Assembly: GCA_964417555.1 (NCBI GenBank) | Contig: CAYQIM010000019.1 | Span: 1 to 45,591 of the forward strand | Direction of reading: 5' to 3' | Source of the DNA: CAYQIM01 sp964417555 | GTDB lineage: Bacteria; Pseudomonadota; Gammaproteobacteria; Diplorickettsiales; Diplorickettsiaceae | DNA: 45,591 nt | Shown here: positions 33,979 through 44,300 of the stretch, piece after piece | Position numbering within the stretch: position 1 is the stretch's first letter | Layout of the letters: the number at the start of each line of letters is the position of its first letter | Notes under the pieces: model-generated | Seen by the model: only the letters and a program-made list of their open reading frames with translations | What the model was told of the DNA's origin: nothing | Databases searched by the model: none | Program-made: the position numbers and the translations under genes

Positions 33979-35237
33979 CTATGAAAGCATAATCGTTAGC
34001 TTTTCGCCTGGCTTTAATCGATCCGTCGCCAGTTTATTCCAATGTTGTAAATCCTTTATCGACACATGATACTTTTTCGCAATTCCCGCTAGGGTATCAC
34101 CCCGTTTAACGAGATGAATTTGCTGTGTACCGGTCTTTTTGTCTTTAGCCTGAGACTGAGTGCTCGCCAACTGAACGTTCTGTTTAGAACTCTGCTTTAA
34201 AGCAAGTCGATTGTCAGAAGATACCGCTGCCAATTGCTTCTTATAAAAGGCAACCCTATCAACTGGTAAAGCAAACTGTCTCTGCGTTAAGTTAGCTGAG
34301 CTATTCTTAACACCCGGGTTGAACTGTTTAAGCTCTGATAAGTTCATACCGGCCAACTTAGCCGCATGCGCTAAACTCATCCCCGTTCTATCAACGTCAA
34401 CTAACTCTAAGTAAGGCTTAGCACTGACTGGAGGTAAGGTCACGCCATATTTCGCTGGATTCTTAATAATCGCAGCCAACGCTAATAAGCGCGGAATATA
34501 TGAACGCGTCTCTAAAGCCAATGGCAGCGCCCAGAAATGGGTATTTTTATCATGCTGCGTATTATGGCGTATCGCATTCTGAACGTTACCTTCACCTGTA
34601 TCATAAGCCGCGATAGCCAATAACCAATCTCCACCAAAGAAACTCTTTAGATAGGTCAAATAATCTAAAGCCGCATTAGTAGAACTATAAAGGTCACGGC
34701 GACCGTCAAAGCCTCTATCCTGATGAACACCATAGGCACGTGCAGTACTGGACATAAGCTGCCACATACCCGCCGCCCCTGAGGACGCGTGGTAGCCGAT
34801 GGGTTATAACCACTTTCAATAATAGGCAATAAAACCAATTCGGCGGGCAAATTACGCTTTGTAACCTGCGCATAAACATAGGCCATATAAGGCGCTGCAC
34901 GACTCACTGCATCATTCAGGTAAGCAGGGTTTTTAGCAAACCAGCGAATCTGCTCTTGTACGGCAGGCTGATTTTCTTCACGTGCTGTTAACTGTAAGTG
35001 GTCCCGAATAGGTTCCCATAACGTTCCCTTATCCACTGCACTATAAAGGGCTTTAGCACTACGAGGCGCTAAACTACTTCCTGCCGAAACAGTTTGAGTA
35101 GCCTTATCAGAGCCATTTTCGTCCGTTGTCGCTTTCCCACCTAAAGGAGGGAACTGGACACAAGCCGTTATATCTACTGCAAAAACAAGCAATAGGGTTA
35201 ATAATAATGTATAAATTTTGAGCGTTTTATAAGTCAT
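33979..35237 (-). pseudogene. mltD: Frameshifted membrane-bound lytic murein transglycosylase D (MltD)
   Basis: Two overlapping frames make one MltD. The first (ATG 35237) has a signal peptide with an ITAC lipobox at Cys26, then NLPAELVLLPIIESGYNPSA with the catalytic Glu141, and runs off frame after TTRPQ near residue 153. The second frame carries on as GAAGMWQLMSSTARAYG, LLAIAAYDTGEGNVQNAIRH, and a C-terminal LysM domain (HLVKRGDTLAGIAKKYHVSI). A C run at 34776-34779 (G on the coding strand) is one base too short: five would give RPQGAAGMWQLM, the normal family sequence. Without repair the catalytic domain is cut after its Glu, so neither piece should be active. Most likely a young pseudogene, or a homopolymer assembly error. 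Confidence 0.85.
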
Positions 35238-35535
35238 AATAGGATGTTACGGGGCCTGCCTACAGAGGTCAAGACAATAGGCTTACATCAGCTAAAGAAT
35301 ATGGCTTATATGTAAGCTAATTACCTATATATTTTATGTCTTTTCTCTAATAGCAAACAAGGCAAATAAAGGATGACTTTTGCTGGAAATTTGACCGCAA
35401 AATCAACTTTACCGGACAAAAAAAGTGTAAAAAAGTACTTCTGCCTAGCGAAACGCTGTCTTTTCGCGTAAGTTTGGCTTGTGCCATAATAAGGAACTGG
35501 CTGAACCCATTATTTGTCTATCTGGATAAAAACCC

Positions 35536-36258
35536 TTGAATTACGACAATGTGCTCAAACTGGAAGACAAGCGATTAAGTCGCTTACTCGTTAATTATCC
35601 CGGAAGGCATCTATTGTTGTTAAGCGCGCATGACCTATCAAGTCTAGCATCCAGCCCTATTCCTCATAAAATTCGAATTAGCCAGGCTTCACTACCTGCC
35701 TCTTTATCCTACACTTCACATTGCTCTTTTTTACAAAGTACCTATACTAATTTGCCGTTTGCTAGCGATAGTATCAACCTAGTCCTTTTACCTCATACGT
35801 TAGAATTTGATAAAAATGCGAGACTTATTTTGACTGAGGCCTGGCGTGTATTAACTTCTAATGGTTATTTAATTCTGACAGGCGTCAACCCTTTCAGCCT
35901 ATGGGGAATCTACCGTTTTTTTTCCTCATGTAATAAATCACCTTGGAATAACTCTTTTTATACCATTCCAACCGTTTGTCAGTGGATCCACCATTTAGGT
36001 GGAGAAGTTTGTCATGTAGAAAGCTTTTTATTTCGACCTCCATTAGTCAGTAGCCCTGGGAAATGGTTATTTGATAAATTGGCCTGGTTAGATAAGCTAT
36101 CGCCTTGGCTCTTTCCTTATCTAGGAGGAATTTATTTAGTCATTGCTCAAAAACAAGTAAAGCCACTTAATAGATTGGGGATTGTCTGGCAATTTCCGCC
36201 GGTGTTAAGTAATAAGGCATTAGCTCCTAATGCGAGAGGAGCTCACTATGTTTCTTAA
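35536..36258 (+). CDS. SAM-dependent methyltransferase, YafS-like
   Basis: Class I methyltransferase of about 240 residues, encoded directly before rnhA as yafS is in E. coli. Visible are the mid-domain acidic/loop pattern LPFASDSINLVLLPHTLEFD (motif around the SAM-binding strand 4), the helix NARLILTEAWRVLTSNGYLI followed by LTGVNPFSLWGIYR, which is characteristic of YafS, and the C-terminal LFPYLGGIYLVIAQKQ. The glycine-rich motif I near the N-terminus is weak. The start is uncertain: TTG 35536 opens the frame, and an in-frame GTG at 35551 is an alternative; neither has a good ribosome site. Its stop overlaps the rnhA start. The substrate is unknown. Confidence 0.8.
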   Translation: MNYDNVLKLEDKRLSRLLVNYPGRHLLLLSAHDLSSLASSPIPHKIRISQASLPASLSYTSHCSFLQSTYTNLPFASDSINLVLLPHTLEFDKNARLILTEAWRVLTSNGYLILTGVNPFSLWGIYRFFSSCNKSPWNNSFYTIPTVCQWIHHLGGEVCHVESFLFRPPLVSSPGKWLFDKLAWLDKLSPWLFPYLGGIYLVIAQKQVKPLNRLGIVWQFPPVLSNKALAPNARGAHYVS

Positions 36259-36700
36259 TCCTCCTCTTGTAGAAATCTTTACTGACGGTGCTTGTCGAGG
36301 AAATCCCGGACCCGGAGCCTGGGCTATACTTCTCCGTTATCAAAAAAAGGAAAAAATGTTATCCGGTACTGAGCAAAATACCACGAATAATCGTATGGAA
36401 CTCATGGCAGCTATTCAAGCACTAACGGCATTAAAAAAGTCCTGTCAGGTGATATTAAGTACAGACTCTCAGTATGTGAAAAAGGGGATTACGGAATGGT
36501 TACCGCAATGGAAAAGAAGGGGATGGCGTACAGCCAATAGAACTCCAGTCAAAAATAGCGATCTATGGAAACAGTTAGACGAACAAGCGCAACGACATCA
36601 AATCCAATGGAAATGGGTTAAAGGGCATAGCAACCATCCAGAAAACGACCGTGTCGATGCCCTCGCCAATGAGGCATTAGATAAAACCATGGATCAATGA
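36248..36700 (+). CDS. rnhA: Ribonuclease HI
   Basis: Cuts the RNA strand of RNA-DNA hybrids. The four acidic catalytic residues and the active-site His are present: Asp13 in EIFTDGACRGNPGPGAW, Glu51 in TTNNRMELMAAIQAL, Asp73 in STDSQYVKKGI, His127 in WVKGHSNHPENDRVDALANE, and Asp137 in the same stretch. ATG 36248 is chosen because AGAGGAG stands right before it; an upstream ATG at 36230 would put that site inside the coding region. The 150 residues match E. coli (155). The start lies inside the end of the YafS-like gene. In E. coli rnhA is divergent from dnaQ; here lpxC faces it from downstream instead. Confidence 0.97.
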   Translation: MFLNPPLVEIFTDGACRGNPGPGAWAILLRYQKKEKMLSGTEQNTTNNRMELMAAIQALTALKKSCQVILSTDSQYVKKGITEWLPQWKRRGWRTANRTPVKNSDLWKQLDEQAQRHQIQWKWVKGHSNHPENDRVDALANEALDKTMDQ

Positions 36701-36726
36701 ACGTTTCCAAACAATGTTGAAGCTTT

Positions 36727-37689
36727 TTAGTAGTTAACTAAGTTAAGCAATACACGTCGGTAAGCTAGGGGAGCTTTGACTTCATCCTCAAACTCCACAT
36801 ATTCCCAAGCGGCGGCATTATCTAATAGACGACGAAGTAGTAGATTATTTAAGGCGTGACCCGATTTATAGCCGCTAAAAGAACCGATTAGGCTATGGCC
36901 CAGTAAATATAAGTCGCCTACCGCATCAAGGATTTTATGACGCACAAATTCGTCCTCATAACGCAAGCCATCTTCGTTCAATACCCTATATTCATCCACC
37001 ACAACGGCGTTATCAAGACTTCCTCCCAAAGCTAACCGGACCTCACGTAGCTTTTCATAATCCGCCATAAAACCAAAGGTACGCGCTCGGCTCACTTCTT
37101 TAATATAAGAAGTTTTCGAAAAATCGATGCTGGCTTTCTGACTGCGATTTTGAAAAAGAGGATGATCAAACTCAATCTCAAATGAAACCTTGAAACCATC
37201 AAAAGGCTCAAAGGAAGCCCACTTATCGCCATCTGTTACCTTAATCGGCCGTTTGATACGAATAAAACGCTTTGGAGCGCTTTGCTCTTCAATACCCGCG
37301 GACTGAATGAGGAAGATAAAAGGGCCCGCACTACCATCCATTATCGGGATTTCTGAAGCAGTAATATCAACGTAAGCATTATCAATACCTAGACCCGCCA
37401 TCGCCGACATTAAATGTTCTACCGTCGCAACCCGTACCCCATTCTTTAATAGGGTAGTCTGTAAGGTTGTCTCCCCCACAAATTCAGCTCGTGCTTGCAC
37501 CTCAACAATGGGATTAAAATCAATGCGACGAAAAACAATACCTGTATAAATAGGAGCTGGCCGTAACGTTAAAATAGCTGTCTCGCCACTATGCAGAGTA
37601 ATTCCAGCGGCTTTAATAACGTTCTTTAATGTGCGTTGTTTTAAAGCGCGTGTATTTTGAGTTGAATTGTGTTTACTATAATTGGACAC
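36727..37689 (-). CDS. lpxC: UDP-3-O-acyl-N-acetylglucosamine deacetylase LpxC
   Basis: Zinc amidase that makes the first committed step of lipid A synthesis. The normal N-terminus KQRTLKNVIKAAGITLHSGE is preceded by about 17 extra residues starting at the GTG two bases after the ftsZ stop; no internal start codon fits better, so the extension is probably real. Zinc ligands are seen in VATVEHLMSAMAGLGIDNAY and in VRHKILDAVGDLYLLG (His and Asp); the active-site region DGSAGPFIFLIQSAGI is present. The 320 residues exceed the usual 305 by the extension. It is the last gene of the ftsQ-ftsA-ftsZ-lpxC run, the normal order at the end of the dcw cluster in gammaproteobacteria. Confidence 0.96.
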   Translation of the reverse strand: MSNYSKHNSTQNTRALKQRTLKNVIKAAGITLHSGETAILTLRPAPIYTGIVFRRIDFNPIVEVQARAEFVGETTLQTTLLKNGVRVATVEHLMSAMAGLGIDNAYVDITASEIPIMDGSAGPFIFLIQSAGIEEQSAPKRFIRIKRPIKVTDGDKWASFEPFDGFKVSFEIEFDHPLFQNRSQKASIDFSKTSYIKEVSRARTFGFMADYEKLREVRLALGGSLDNAVVVDEYRVLNEDGLRYEDEFVRHKILDAVGDLYLLGHSLIGSFSGYKSGHALNNLLLRRLLDNAAAWEYVEFEDEVKAPLAYRRVLLNLVNY

Positions 37690-37691
37690 GC

Positions 37692-38852
37692 TTAAGAAAC
37701 CTCTTCTTGTCTACGTAAAAAAGCTGGAATATCAAGATATTCTATGTCTGTACTACTCGAATCGACGACAGGCCTAGCCGACGTCGTCCCTTGTTTGCGA
37801 AGTACGGTAGGACGTTCCAGTTGATGATAATCTAAAGAACCATCGGCCGCTCTAGCAAGATTCGCTACACTACCTTGAGTCGAATAAGCCGCACCTAAAC
37901 CCGTCACTACAATCGTAACCCGTAACTCATCACTCATATCGGAATCAATGACTGTCCCTACGACCACGGTTGCTCCTTCCGAGGTAAAGCCTTTTATGAC
38001 TTCACCCACCTCTTCGAACTCCCCAATGGATAAGTCAGGTCCTGCCGTAATATTGACTAAAACACCCCTAGCACCTGCTAAATCGATGTCTTCCAATAAA
38101 GGACTCGCAATAGCGGCTTCTGCAGCTAAACGCGCTCTATCTTCACCGGAGCCAATACCCGTTCCCATCATGGCCATACCCATTTCCGACATAACAGTAC
38201 GCACGTCGGCAAAGTCGACATTAATCAACCCAGGACGCGTAATTAATGCGGCAATCCCTTTAACGGCGCCAAATAATACATCATTAACAGCCTTAAATGC
38301 ATCTAAAAGACTAACATTTTTACCTAAGACATTCATTAACTTGTTATTGGGTATTGTAATTAAGGAATCTACATACTGGCTCAGATGTTTTATTCCTTCT
38401 TCAGCAAGATGTAAACGCTTCTTTCCTTCAAATACAAAAGGCTTTGTGACGACAGCGACCGTTAAAATTCGCAGTTGTTTTGCAATTTCTGCAACAACGG
38501 GTGCCGCCCCTGTTCCCGTACCACCACCCATTCCTGCGGTAATGAAAACCATATCAGCCCCTTCCAAAGCCGCTCGAATCCGCTCCCTATCGGCTTCAGC
38601 CGCTTGACGGCCGATATCTGGGTTCGCACCCGCTCCTAACCCCTTAGTAATCTGTTGTCCTAACTGTAATAAACATTTAGCAGAGGAATTCTTCAAAGCC
38701 TGCGCATCGGTATTGGCACAAATAAACTCAACACCTTCAATGTCTTGCGCTAACATATGCTCGAGAGCATTTCCACCACCACCACCTACGCCTATCACTT
38801 TTATAACGGCATTTTGTAAAGGGGTCTCGACTAAACCAAATAGGGAACTCAT
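37692..38852 (-). CDS. ftsZ: Cell division protein FtsZ
   Basis: Tubulin-like GTPase that forms the division ring. The nucleotide-binding motifs are complete: VIGVGGGGGNALEHML near the N-terminus, the tubulin signature GMGGGTGTGAAPVVAE, and the synergy-loop region with NVDFADVRTVMSEMG. The C-terminal peptide DIEYLDIPAFLRRQEE is the conserved FtsA/ZipA-binding tail. The 386 residues match E. coli FtsZ (383). It is nearly fused to lpxC (two-base gap), while upstream it is separated from ftsA by 350 bp filled with repeats. The assignment is certain. Confidence 0.99.
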   Translation of the reverse strand: MSSLFGLVETPLQNAVIKVIGVGGGGGNALEHMLAQDIEGVEFICANTDAQALKNSSAKCLLQLGQQITKGLGAGANPDIGRQAAEADRERIRAALEGADMVFITAGMGGGTGTGAAPVVAEIAKQLRILTVAVVTKPFVFEGKKRLHLAEEGIKHLSQYVDSLITIPNNKLMNVLGKNVSLLDAFKAVNDVLFGAVKGIAALITRPGLINVDFADVRTVMSEMGMAMMGTGIGSGEDRARLAAEAAIASPLLEDIDLAGARGVLVNITAGPDLSIGEFEEVGEVIKGFTSEGATVVVGTVIDSDMSDELRVTIVVTGLGAAYSTQGSVANLARAADGSLDYHQLERPTVLRKQGTTSARPVVDSSSTDIEYLDIPAFLRRQEEVS

Positions 38853-38885
38853 GTTGTAACTCCTCAGACCTTCAATATTATTTAG

Positions 38886-39180
38886 AACATGTCTTCAAAC
38901 TATACTTTTTACAATGAATTTCGGCTGTGTTGCGTTTTGCGACACTGGTCAAAAACCCAATTGCATATACCCATTGTGCCCCGCACCCACCTTAAAATAG
39001 CAAATCACTAAATAACAACCCACCTCTGCAAAGATAGGTGCGGATACTTTCTTTGCGCGCTGAGGGATTTTTTTAAGGGGGAATCGCGGTTTCTCCCCCT
39101 TAAATGGCTGAGCATAATCTTTACTTGGGCCAGCCAAGTAATCGGAATACCGCTCGCCGTAAGTTTGAAAGATTTGCAAC
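38886..39180. repeat. Composite repeat block (families B, E-like and D) between ftsA and ftsZ
   Basis: The 350-bp gap between ftsA and ftsZ holds: a B-like end (ATGTCTTCAAAC, 38889-38900, and GGTCAAAAACC); an E-like stretch (TTTCGGCTGTGTTGC), also found within dnaE; a hairpin CACCT / AGGTG near 39030-39050; an 11-bp perfect stem TTTAAGGGGGA / TCCCCCTTAAA (39072-39104); and the family D word CTTGGGCCAGCCAAGTAATC, which matches 45026-45110. Read on the minus strand, the D part encodes YSDYLAGPSK, close to the tail of the Hpt fragment (SSDYLAVPSK). I see no gene here. Confidence 0.7.
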
Positions 39181-39202
39181 TTCACGTACGAGCGTTATAG
39201 GA

Positions 39203-40426
39203 TTAAAAATTCGCACTAAACCACTGCTTCATACGATCCAGTTTTCCACGAAAGTTGGTATTAGGTTTACGTTGTTCACACTGCTGCTGATAACCATAAA
39301 GTAATAAGCCTGCACCAGTAGCATACATACCGTTATTTATCACTTCACTATTTCCATTGATATATTGTGGATTACCTAACCTAACAGGCAATTTTAAAAT
39401 TTTTTCAGCTAACTCGACGGATCCCGTCACATTAGAGGCCCCTCCAGTCAATACAATCCCTGCTGCAAGAAACTCTTCAAAACCACTACGATGCAATTCT
39501 GTTTTGACTAAATGAAAAAGCTCTTCATAACGTGGCTCAACCACTTCTGCCAAGGCACGTTTAGAAAGGGTTCTACCAGGACGATCTCCCACACTCATGA
39601 CTTCTACTAATTCTTCTGGACTCGCTAACTCCGTTAAAGCACAAGCATATTTCCTTTTAATTTGTTCAGCACTTTGCGTGGGTGTTCTTAATGCAACCGC
39701 AATATCGTTGGTTATTTGGTCGCCGGCAATAGGAATAACAGAAGTAAAACGAATAGCCCCTTCCGTAAAAATAGCAATATCCGTCGTTCCACCACCAATA
39801 TCTATTAAACAAACACCTAATTCCTTTTCATCTTCTGTTAACACCGATTGACTCGATGCTAATTGTTCCAAAATAATTTCTGAAACCTCTAAACCACAAC
39901 GCTGTATACATTTAATAATATTTTGCGCCGCACTCACAGCACCCGTTACCATATGCACTTTGGCTTCTAAGCGAACCCCAGACATGCCAATGGGTTCACG
40001 AATGCCTTCTTGACTATCAATAATAAACTCTTGCGGCAGGATGTGTAATATTTTTTGGTCGGCAGGAATTGCAACAGCTCTTGCTGCTTCAATAACGCGC
40101 TCAACGTCGACATGAGTTACTTCTTGATTTTGTATTGCTACAATGCCATGTGAATTTAAACTACGAATATGATTACCCGCGATTCCTGTATACACACTAC
40201 GAACAGGATAGCCTGCCATCGCTTCTGCTTCACCCACTGCGCGTTGAATCGAGTCAACCGTTGCATCAATGTTAACAACAACACCTCGCTTTAAACCAAA
40301 TGATGGATAAATCCCCGAACCAATAATCTCAATTCCATCGGGTGTCATTTCACCCACTAAAGCATTCACTTTAGAAGTACCAATATCTAAGCCTACAATC
40401 AAATTTTTAGGCGGTTTCTTTGCCAT
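39203..40426 (-). CDS. ftsA: Cell division protein FtsA
   Basis: Actin-like ATPase that ties FtsZ filaments to the membrane and recruits later division proteins. The N-terminus LIVGLDIGTSKVNALVGEM is the phosphate-1 motif; CLIDIGGGTTDIAIFTEGAI is phosphate-2; LTGGASNVTGSVELAEKIL is the adenosine motif. The C-terminus FRGKLDRMKQWFSANF is the amphipathic membrane-targeting helix. I use ATG 40426 (MAKKPPKN) because AAGGTAGAG lies directly before it; the frame is open to a TTG 15 bases earlier. The 407 residues are normal. The usual tight ftsA-ftsZ junction is broken by a repeat block, so ftsZ may depend on its own promoter or on read-through of the repeats. Confidence 0.97.
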   Translation of the reverse strand: MAKKPPKNLIVGLDIGTSKVNALVGEMTPDGIEIIGSGIYPSFGLKRGVVVNIDATVDSIQRAVGEAEAMAGYPVRSVYTGIAGNHIRSLNSHGIVAIQNQEVTHVDVERVIEAARAVAIPADQKILHILPQEFIIDSQEGIREPIGMSGVRLEAKVHMVTGAVSAAQNIIKCIQRCGLEVSEIILEQLASSQSVLTEDEKELGVCLIDIGGGTTDIAIFTEGAIRFTSVIPIAGDQITNDIAVALRTPTQSAEQIKRKYACALTELASPEELVEVMSVGDRPGRTLSKRALAEVVEPRYEELFHLVKTELHRSGFEEFLAAGIVLTGGASNVTGSVELAEKILKLPVRLGNPQYINGNSEVINNGMYATGAGLLLYGYQQQCEQRKPNTNFRGKLDRMKQWFSANF

Positions 40427-40471
40427 ATACTCTACCTTCAATTAATAAACTTTATCCCAAGCTGTAAATCT

Positions 40472-41266
40472 TTATTGTTTAGCTATACGCTTTTTAAATT
40501 TAACCGCCATACCATGGGCATAACGGAGATCCACATAATCTATCATAGACACTTTACTGGCAATAACATCCTGATAAACATCAACAAAACGTTTTAATTG
40601 CGAATCCGATTTGACACCATTTAAATAAATCGCTAAACCATTACTTAAACGTAAAAACAAAAACTGCTGATCAACAAGTTTTAATAACGTTATCTTTAAT
40701 GCTAAGCTTGCTATAAGGGGTTGCAGCGCTTGATAAACTTGTAATAAGTATTTTTGCTGTCCTAAAGGGAAAATAAAAAAAGGAAGATCAAGCAATGAAG
40801 AGTTGACGTGTCCTGCGCTAAAAATATTTCCCTGCCCATCTAATAAATCATTATTACCTATCACTGCGACTGGATTTTTTGTCAAAAAATTCACCGCTAG
40901 GGTATCTGGCCAAAAACGCTTTATCGTTACCGAAGCTATCCAAGGCTCTTGCAAAAGTCTTTCTTTTAATCGAAGGCTATCTAAACGTAAAAAACCTTTT
41001 TCAGTAAAAGGAAGTATAATTTTTTGCAAACTAGCACGAGAAACATGGTTTAAATCACCGGTAATTTTAATATGTTTAACCGGAAAAAAAGTAGGATCGG
41101 CACATTTCTGCCAAGCTAATATCGCGCTTAATAGAATAAGGATTATCAGTGAAAATCTGAAAAAATAGTGTCTAAAAGCATTTAGAAAACTGACATGGAA
41201 CAGGCTGGACTTATTGGATTGCCTTTGAAATCGTCGGCTTTCAATTACCTTTCCATTTTTAAACAT
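40472..41266 (-). CDS. ftsQ: Cell division protein FtsQ
   Basis: Single-pass inner-membrane protein that scaffolds FtsL and FtsB at the division site. A basic cytosolic tail precedes one membrane helix (FSLIILILLSAILAW, about residues 37-53), then a POTRA domain beginning FFPVKHIKITGDLNHVSRAS with ASVTIKRFWPDTLAVNFLTK, followed by the beta domain ending DYVDLRYAHGMAVKFKK, the conserved FtsQ end. The start may be ATG 41266 or the adjacent GTG 41269. The 264 residues are typical. It lies 45 bp before ftsA. The genes normally upstream (ddl, murB, murC) are absent; dnaE comes next instead. Confidence 0.94.
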   Translation of the reverse strand: MFKNGKVIESRRFQRQSNKSSLFHVSFLNAFRHYFFRFSLIILILLSAILAWQKCADPTFFPVKHIKITGDLNHVSRASLQKIILPFTEKGFLRLDSLRLKERLLQEPWIASVTIKRFWPDTLAVNFLTKNPVAVIGNNDLLDGQGNIFSAGHVNSSLLDLPFFIFPLGQQKYLLQVYQALQPLIASLALKITLLKLVDQQFLFLRLSNGLAIYLNGVKSDSQLKRFVDVYQDVIASKVSMIDYVDLRYAHGMAVKFKKRIAKQ

Positions 41267-41366
41267 CACTTAACCGTCAAAATAAAGATCAAAAGGGGAT
41301 AATAATCTATCTATGGTGTTTCTGCCAGTTTTACGCTAAATATCACTTCTAAACGGCGCTCAGGAA

Positions 41367-44300
41367 TTAGTACTGAATAGCAACACATTCTTCACCTAAA
41401 TGTTGCCGAAGAATCATTAGCAAATCATCGGAAGGCTTGACAGCCCATTTATCCCCTAAAAAAAGTTGTAGTTGTGAGCGTAATTCAGGATGATAATATT
41501 CAATCACTATTGAGCAGAGGCCTGGACAAAAAGTGCTCATCTTTTCTTTCAGTGTCGCCAGCTGATTTTCGTTAATTAAGGATTTAGAAAGCTTTATCAG
41601 TAAACGTTTGGCATAAATTTCACGTGCTTCAGCGATATCCAAAACCTTTTTAGCTAATACACGCGTATTACCTGTTAACTCATCCTGCTGACATTCCCCT
41701 TCAATAATTAATAATTTATCTTTATTCAGCTTATCTCGATTCGCGGCATAAATATCACTAAACAAAGTGACCTCTAAACGACCACTCGCATCTTCTATAT
41801 TTAAGATAGCCATACGATCGCCACGTTTTGTCCATAATGATCGAATATTAAGCACCCAACCTGCTATTATTAACGAATGACTGGCTGTAAATGCACATTC
41901 ATTTAAATTCGACGTAACAAAATGTGCTAATTCTTTCTCATAATTCTCTAAAGGATGACCACTTAAATAAAAACCGAGTACCTCTTTTTCCGCTTGTAAA
42001 CGTTGTAGCTTTGGCCAATCCGCTTGCAAATTAATCACTTTCTGTTCGGAAACCATAGCAAGACCAAAAAAATCCTGCTGTCCTGAGTTAGTGGCAGATA
42101 ATTGCTGCTCGGCTGCTAATAAAGCAGCTTCCAAGTTATCCTTAAGTGTTGAACGATTACAACCTAGCCCATCTAAACTTCCCGAAAAGATAAGTGCCTC
42201 TAAACCGCGACGATTTAACTTATGGTGATCCACGCGTTGACAGAGATCAAATAGGTCAGTAAAGGGCCGCTGTTCGCGTTTTTTAATTAACATATCTATA
42301 GCAGAAGCACCCAAACCCTTAATAGCACCTAAACCATAACGAAGCTCACCTTTTTCAGTCACTGTGAATTTATAGTAACTTGTGTTGATATCGGGGGATA
42401 AAACATTTAACTGCATGAGTCTACATTCATTCAGAAATAGGACAACTTTCTCGGTATGTTCCATATCGGACGATAGTACCGCTGCCATAAACTCAGCCGG
42501 ATAATACGCCTTGAGCCAAGCCGTTTGATAAGATACGAGTGCATAAGCCGCTGAGTGGGATTTATTGAAACCATAATCAGCAAATTTTTCCATCAAATCG
42601 AATATCTGATTGGCTAAATTTAATGAAACGCCATTTTTCTCTGCACCTTGAGTAAAAATAGCGCGTTGTTTAGCCATCTCCTCGGCTTTCTTTTTACCCA
42701 TGGCTCTTCGTAATAAATCTGCTGCACCTAACGTAAAACCTGCTAAAATCTGTGCAATCTGCATGACCTGTTCTTGATAGAGAATAATTCCGTAGGTAGG
42801 TCGTAAAATGGGTTCTAAACAAGGATGAGGATATTCCACTTGCGCCTTTCCATGTTTACGGTTGATAAAATCCTCAACCATTCCTGACTGTAAAGGACCC
42901 GGACGAAACAAAGCAAGTAAGGCGATAATATCTTCGAAGGTATCAGGCTCTAATCGTTTAACAAGATCACGCATACCCCGCGACTCTAATTGAAACACAG
43001 CGGCTGTTTTACACGCTTTTAACAAGGCGAAAACTTTAGGATCATTAAGGGGAATCGCTGTTATATCTAATATACTCTTCGCACTTGAATTTTCCGCTGT
43101 GTTACCGCTCGTTTCGCAAACTCGTGGCACTTGCTGAAAATCTAATTGTGAGTACAGCGCTTCCTCTTGCGATTTTTTCGCATTAATAGACTGCACTGCC
43201 CAATCTATAATGGTCAAGGTACGCAAACCAAGAAAATCAAACTTAACAAGGCCTACTTTTTCGATGTCATCTTTATCAAACTGGGTAATAAAATGTGATG
43301 CGCCTACTTCACAATAGAGGGGTGTGAAATCAGTAAGCTGAGAAGGGGCAATAACGACGCCTCCTGCATGCTTACCGACGTTGCGCACGAGTCCTTCTAA
43401 TTTTTTTGCTAAATCAATTAATACTTTAATTTCATCTTCATTTTCGTAACGCTGTTTAAGTTCCTCTTCTTGCTTAATGGCTTTTTCAAGTGTTATACCC
43501 AGCTCAAAAGGTATTAATTTGGCAATTTTATCCACCATTCCATAGGGATAACCTAGAACACGGCCTACATCCCGAACCACGGCGCGTGCCGCCATGCTAC
43601 CGTAAGTAATGATCTGTGACACTGATTCACGGCCATATCGTTCTGTCACATATTCAATAACGCGATCGCGCCCTTCCATACAGAAATCTATATCAAAGTC
43701 TGGCATAGAAATACGTTCTGGATTTAAAAAACGCTCAAAAAGCAATCCATATTGCAAAGGTTCTAAATCGGTAATTTGTAAGGCGTAAGCTACTAATGAG
43801 CCTGCACCAGAACCTCTTCCTGGGCCTACTGGGATACCCGTTTCTTTTGCCCAGCGAATAAAATCAGCTACGATTAAAAAATAGCCGGCAAAACCCATGC
43901 TATTAATCACTTCAAGCTCGGTATAAAGCCTAGCAAAATAGACTTTCTGTATCTCAGGTAAATCTATTTCATTGTTAGTTTTTATACTTAAAGGTTGAAT
44001 AGACAATTTTTGTAACCGTTGTATCAAACCTTTTTTAGCTTCTTCGACTAAAAAACTTTCCGGTGTCATTCCAACAGGTATAGGAAAGCTAGGTAAAAAG
44101 GCTTTACCCAACGCTAACTCCACATTACAGCGTTTTGCAATTTCCACCGAATTGACTATGGCAGATGGAATATCCGCAAACAAGGCACACATCTCTTCAG
44201 CAGATCGAAGAAATTGTTGCTCACTATATGTTTTAGGTCGCTTTGGATCGTTTAAAATATGTCCACTATTAATACAAACCCGTGCTTCGTGAGCGTCATA

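Noticed and set aside
35436..35478. Possible further family A fragment before the YafS-like gene
   Set aside because: It has CTTTTCGCGTAAGTTTGG but no convincing partner arm or core, so it cannot be separated from chance.
38949..39185. 78-codon open frame in the ftsA-ftsZ gap
   Set aside because: It is the translation of the family D repeat block, matched by the tail of the Hpt fragment, not an independent gene.
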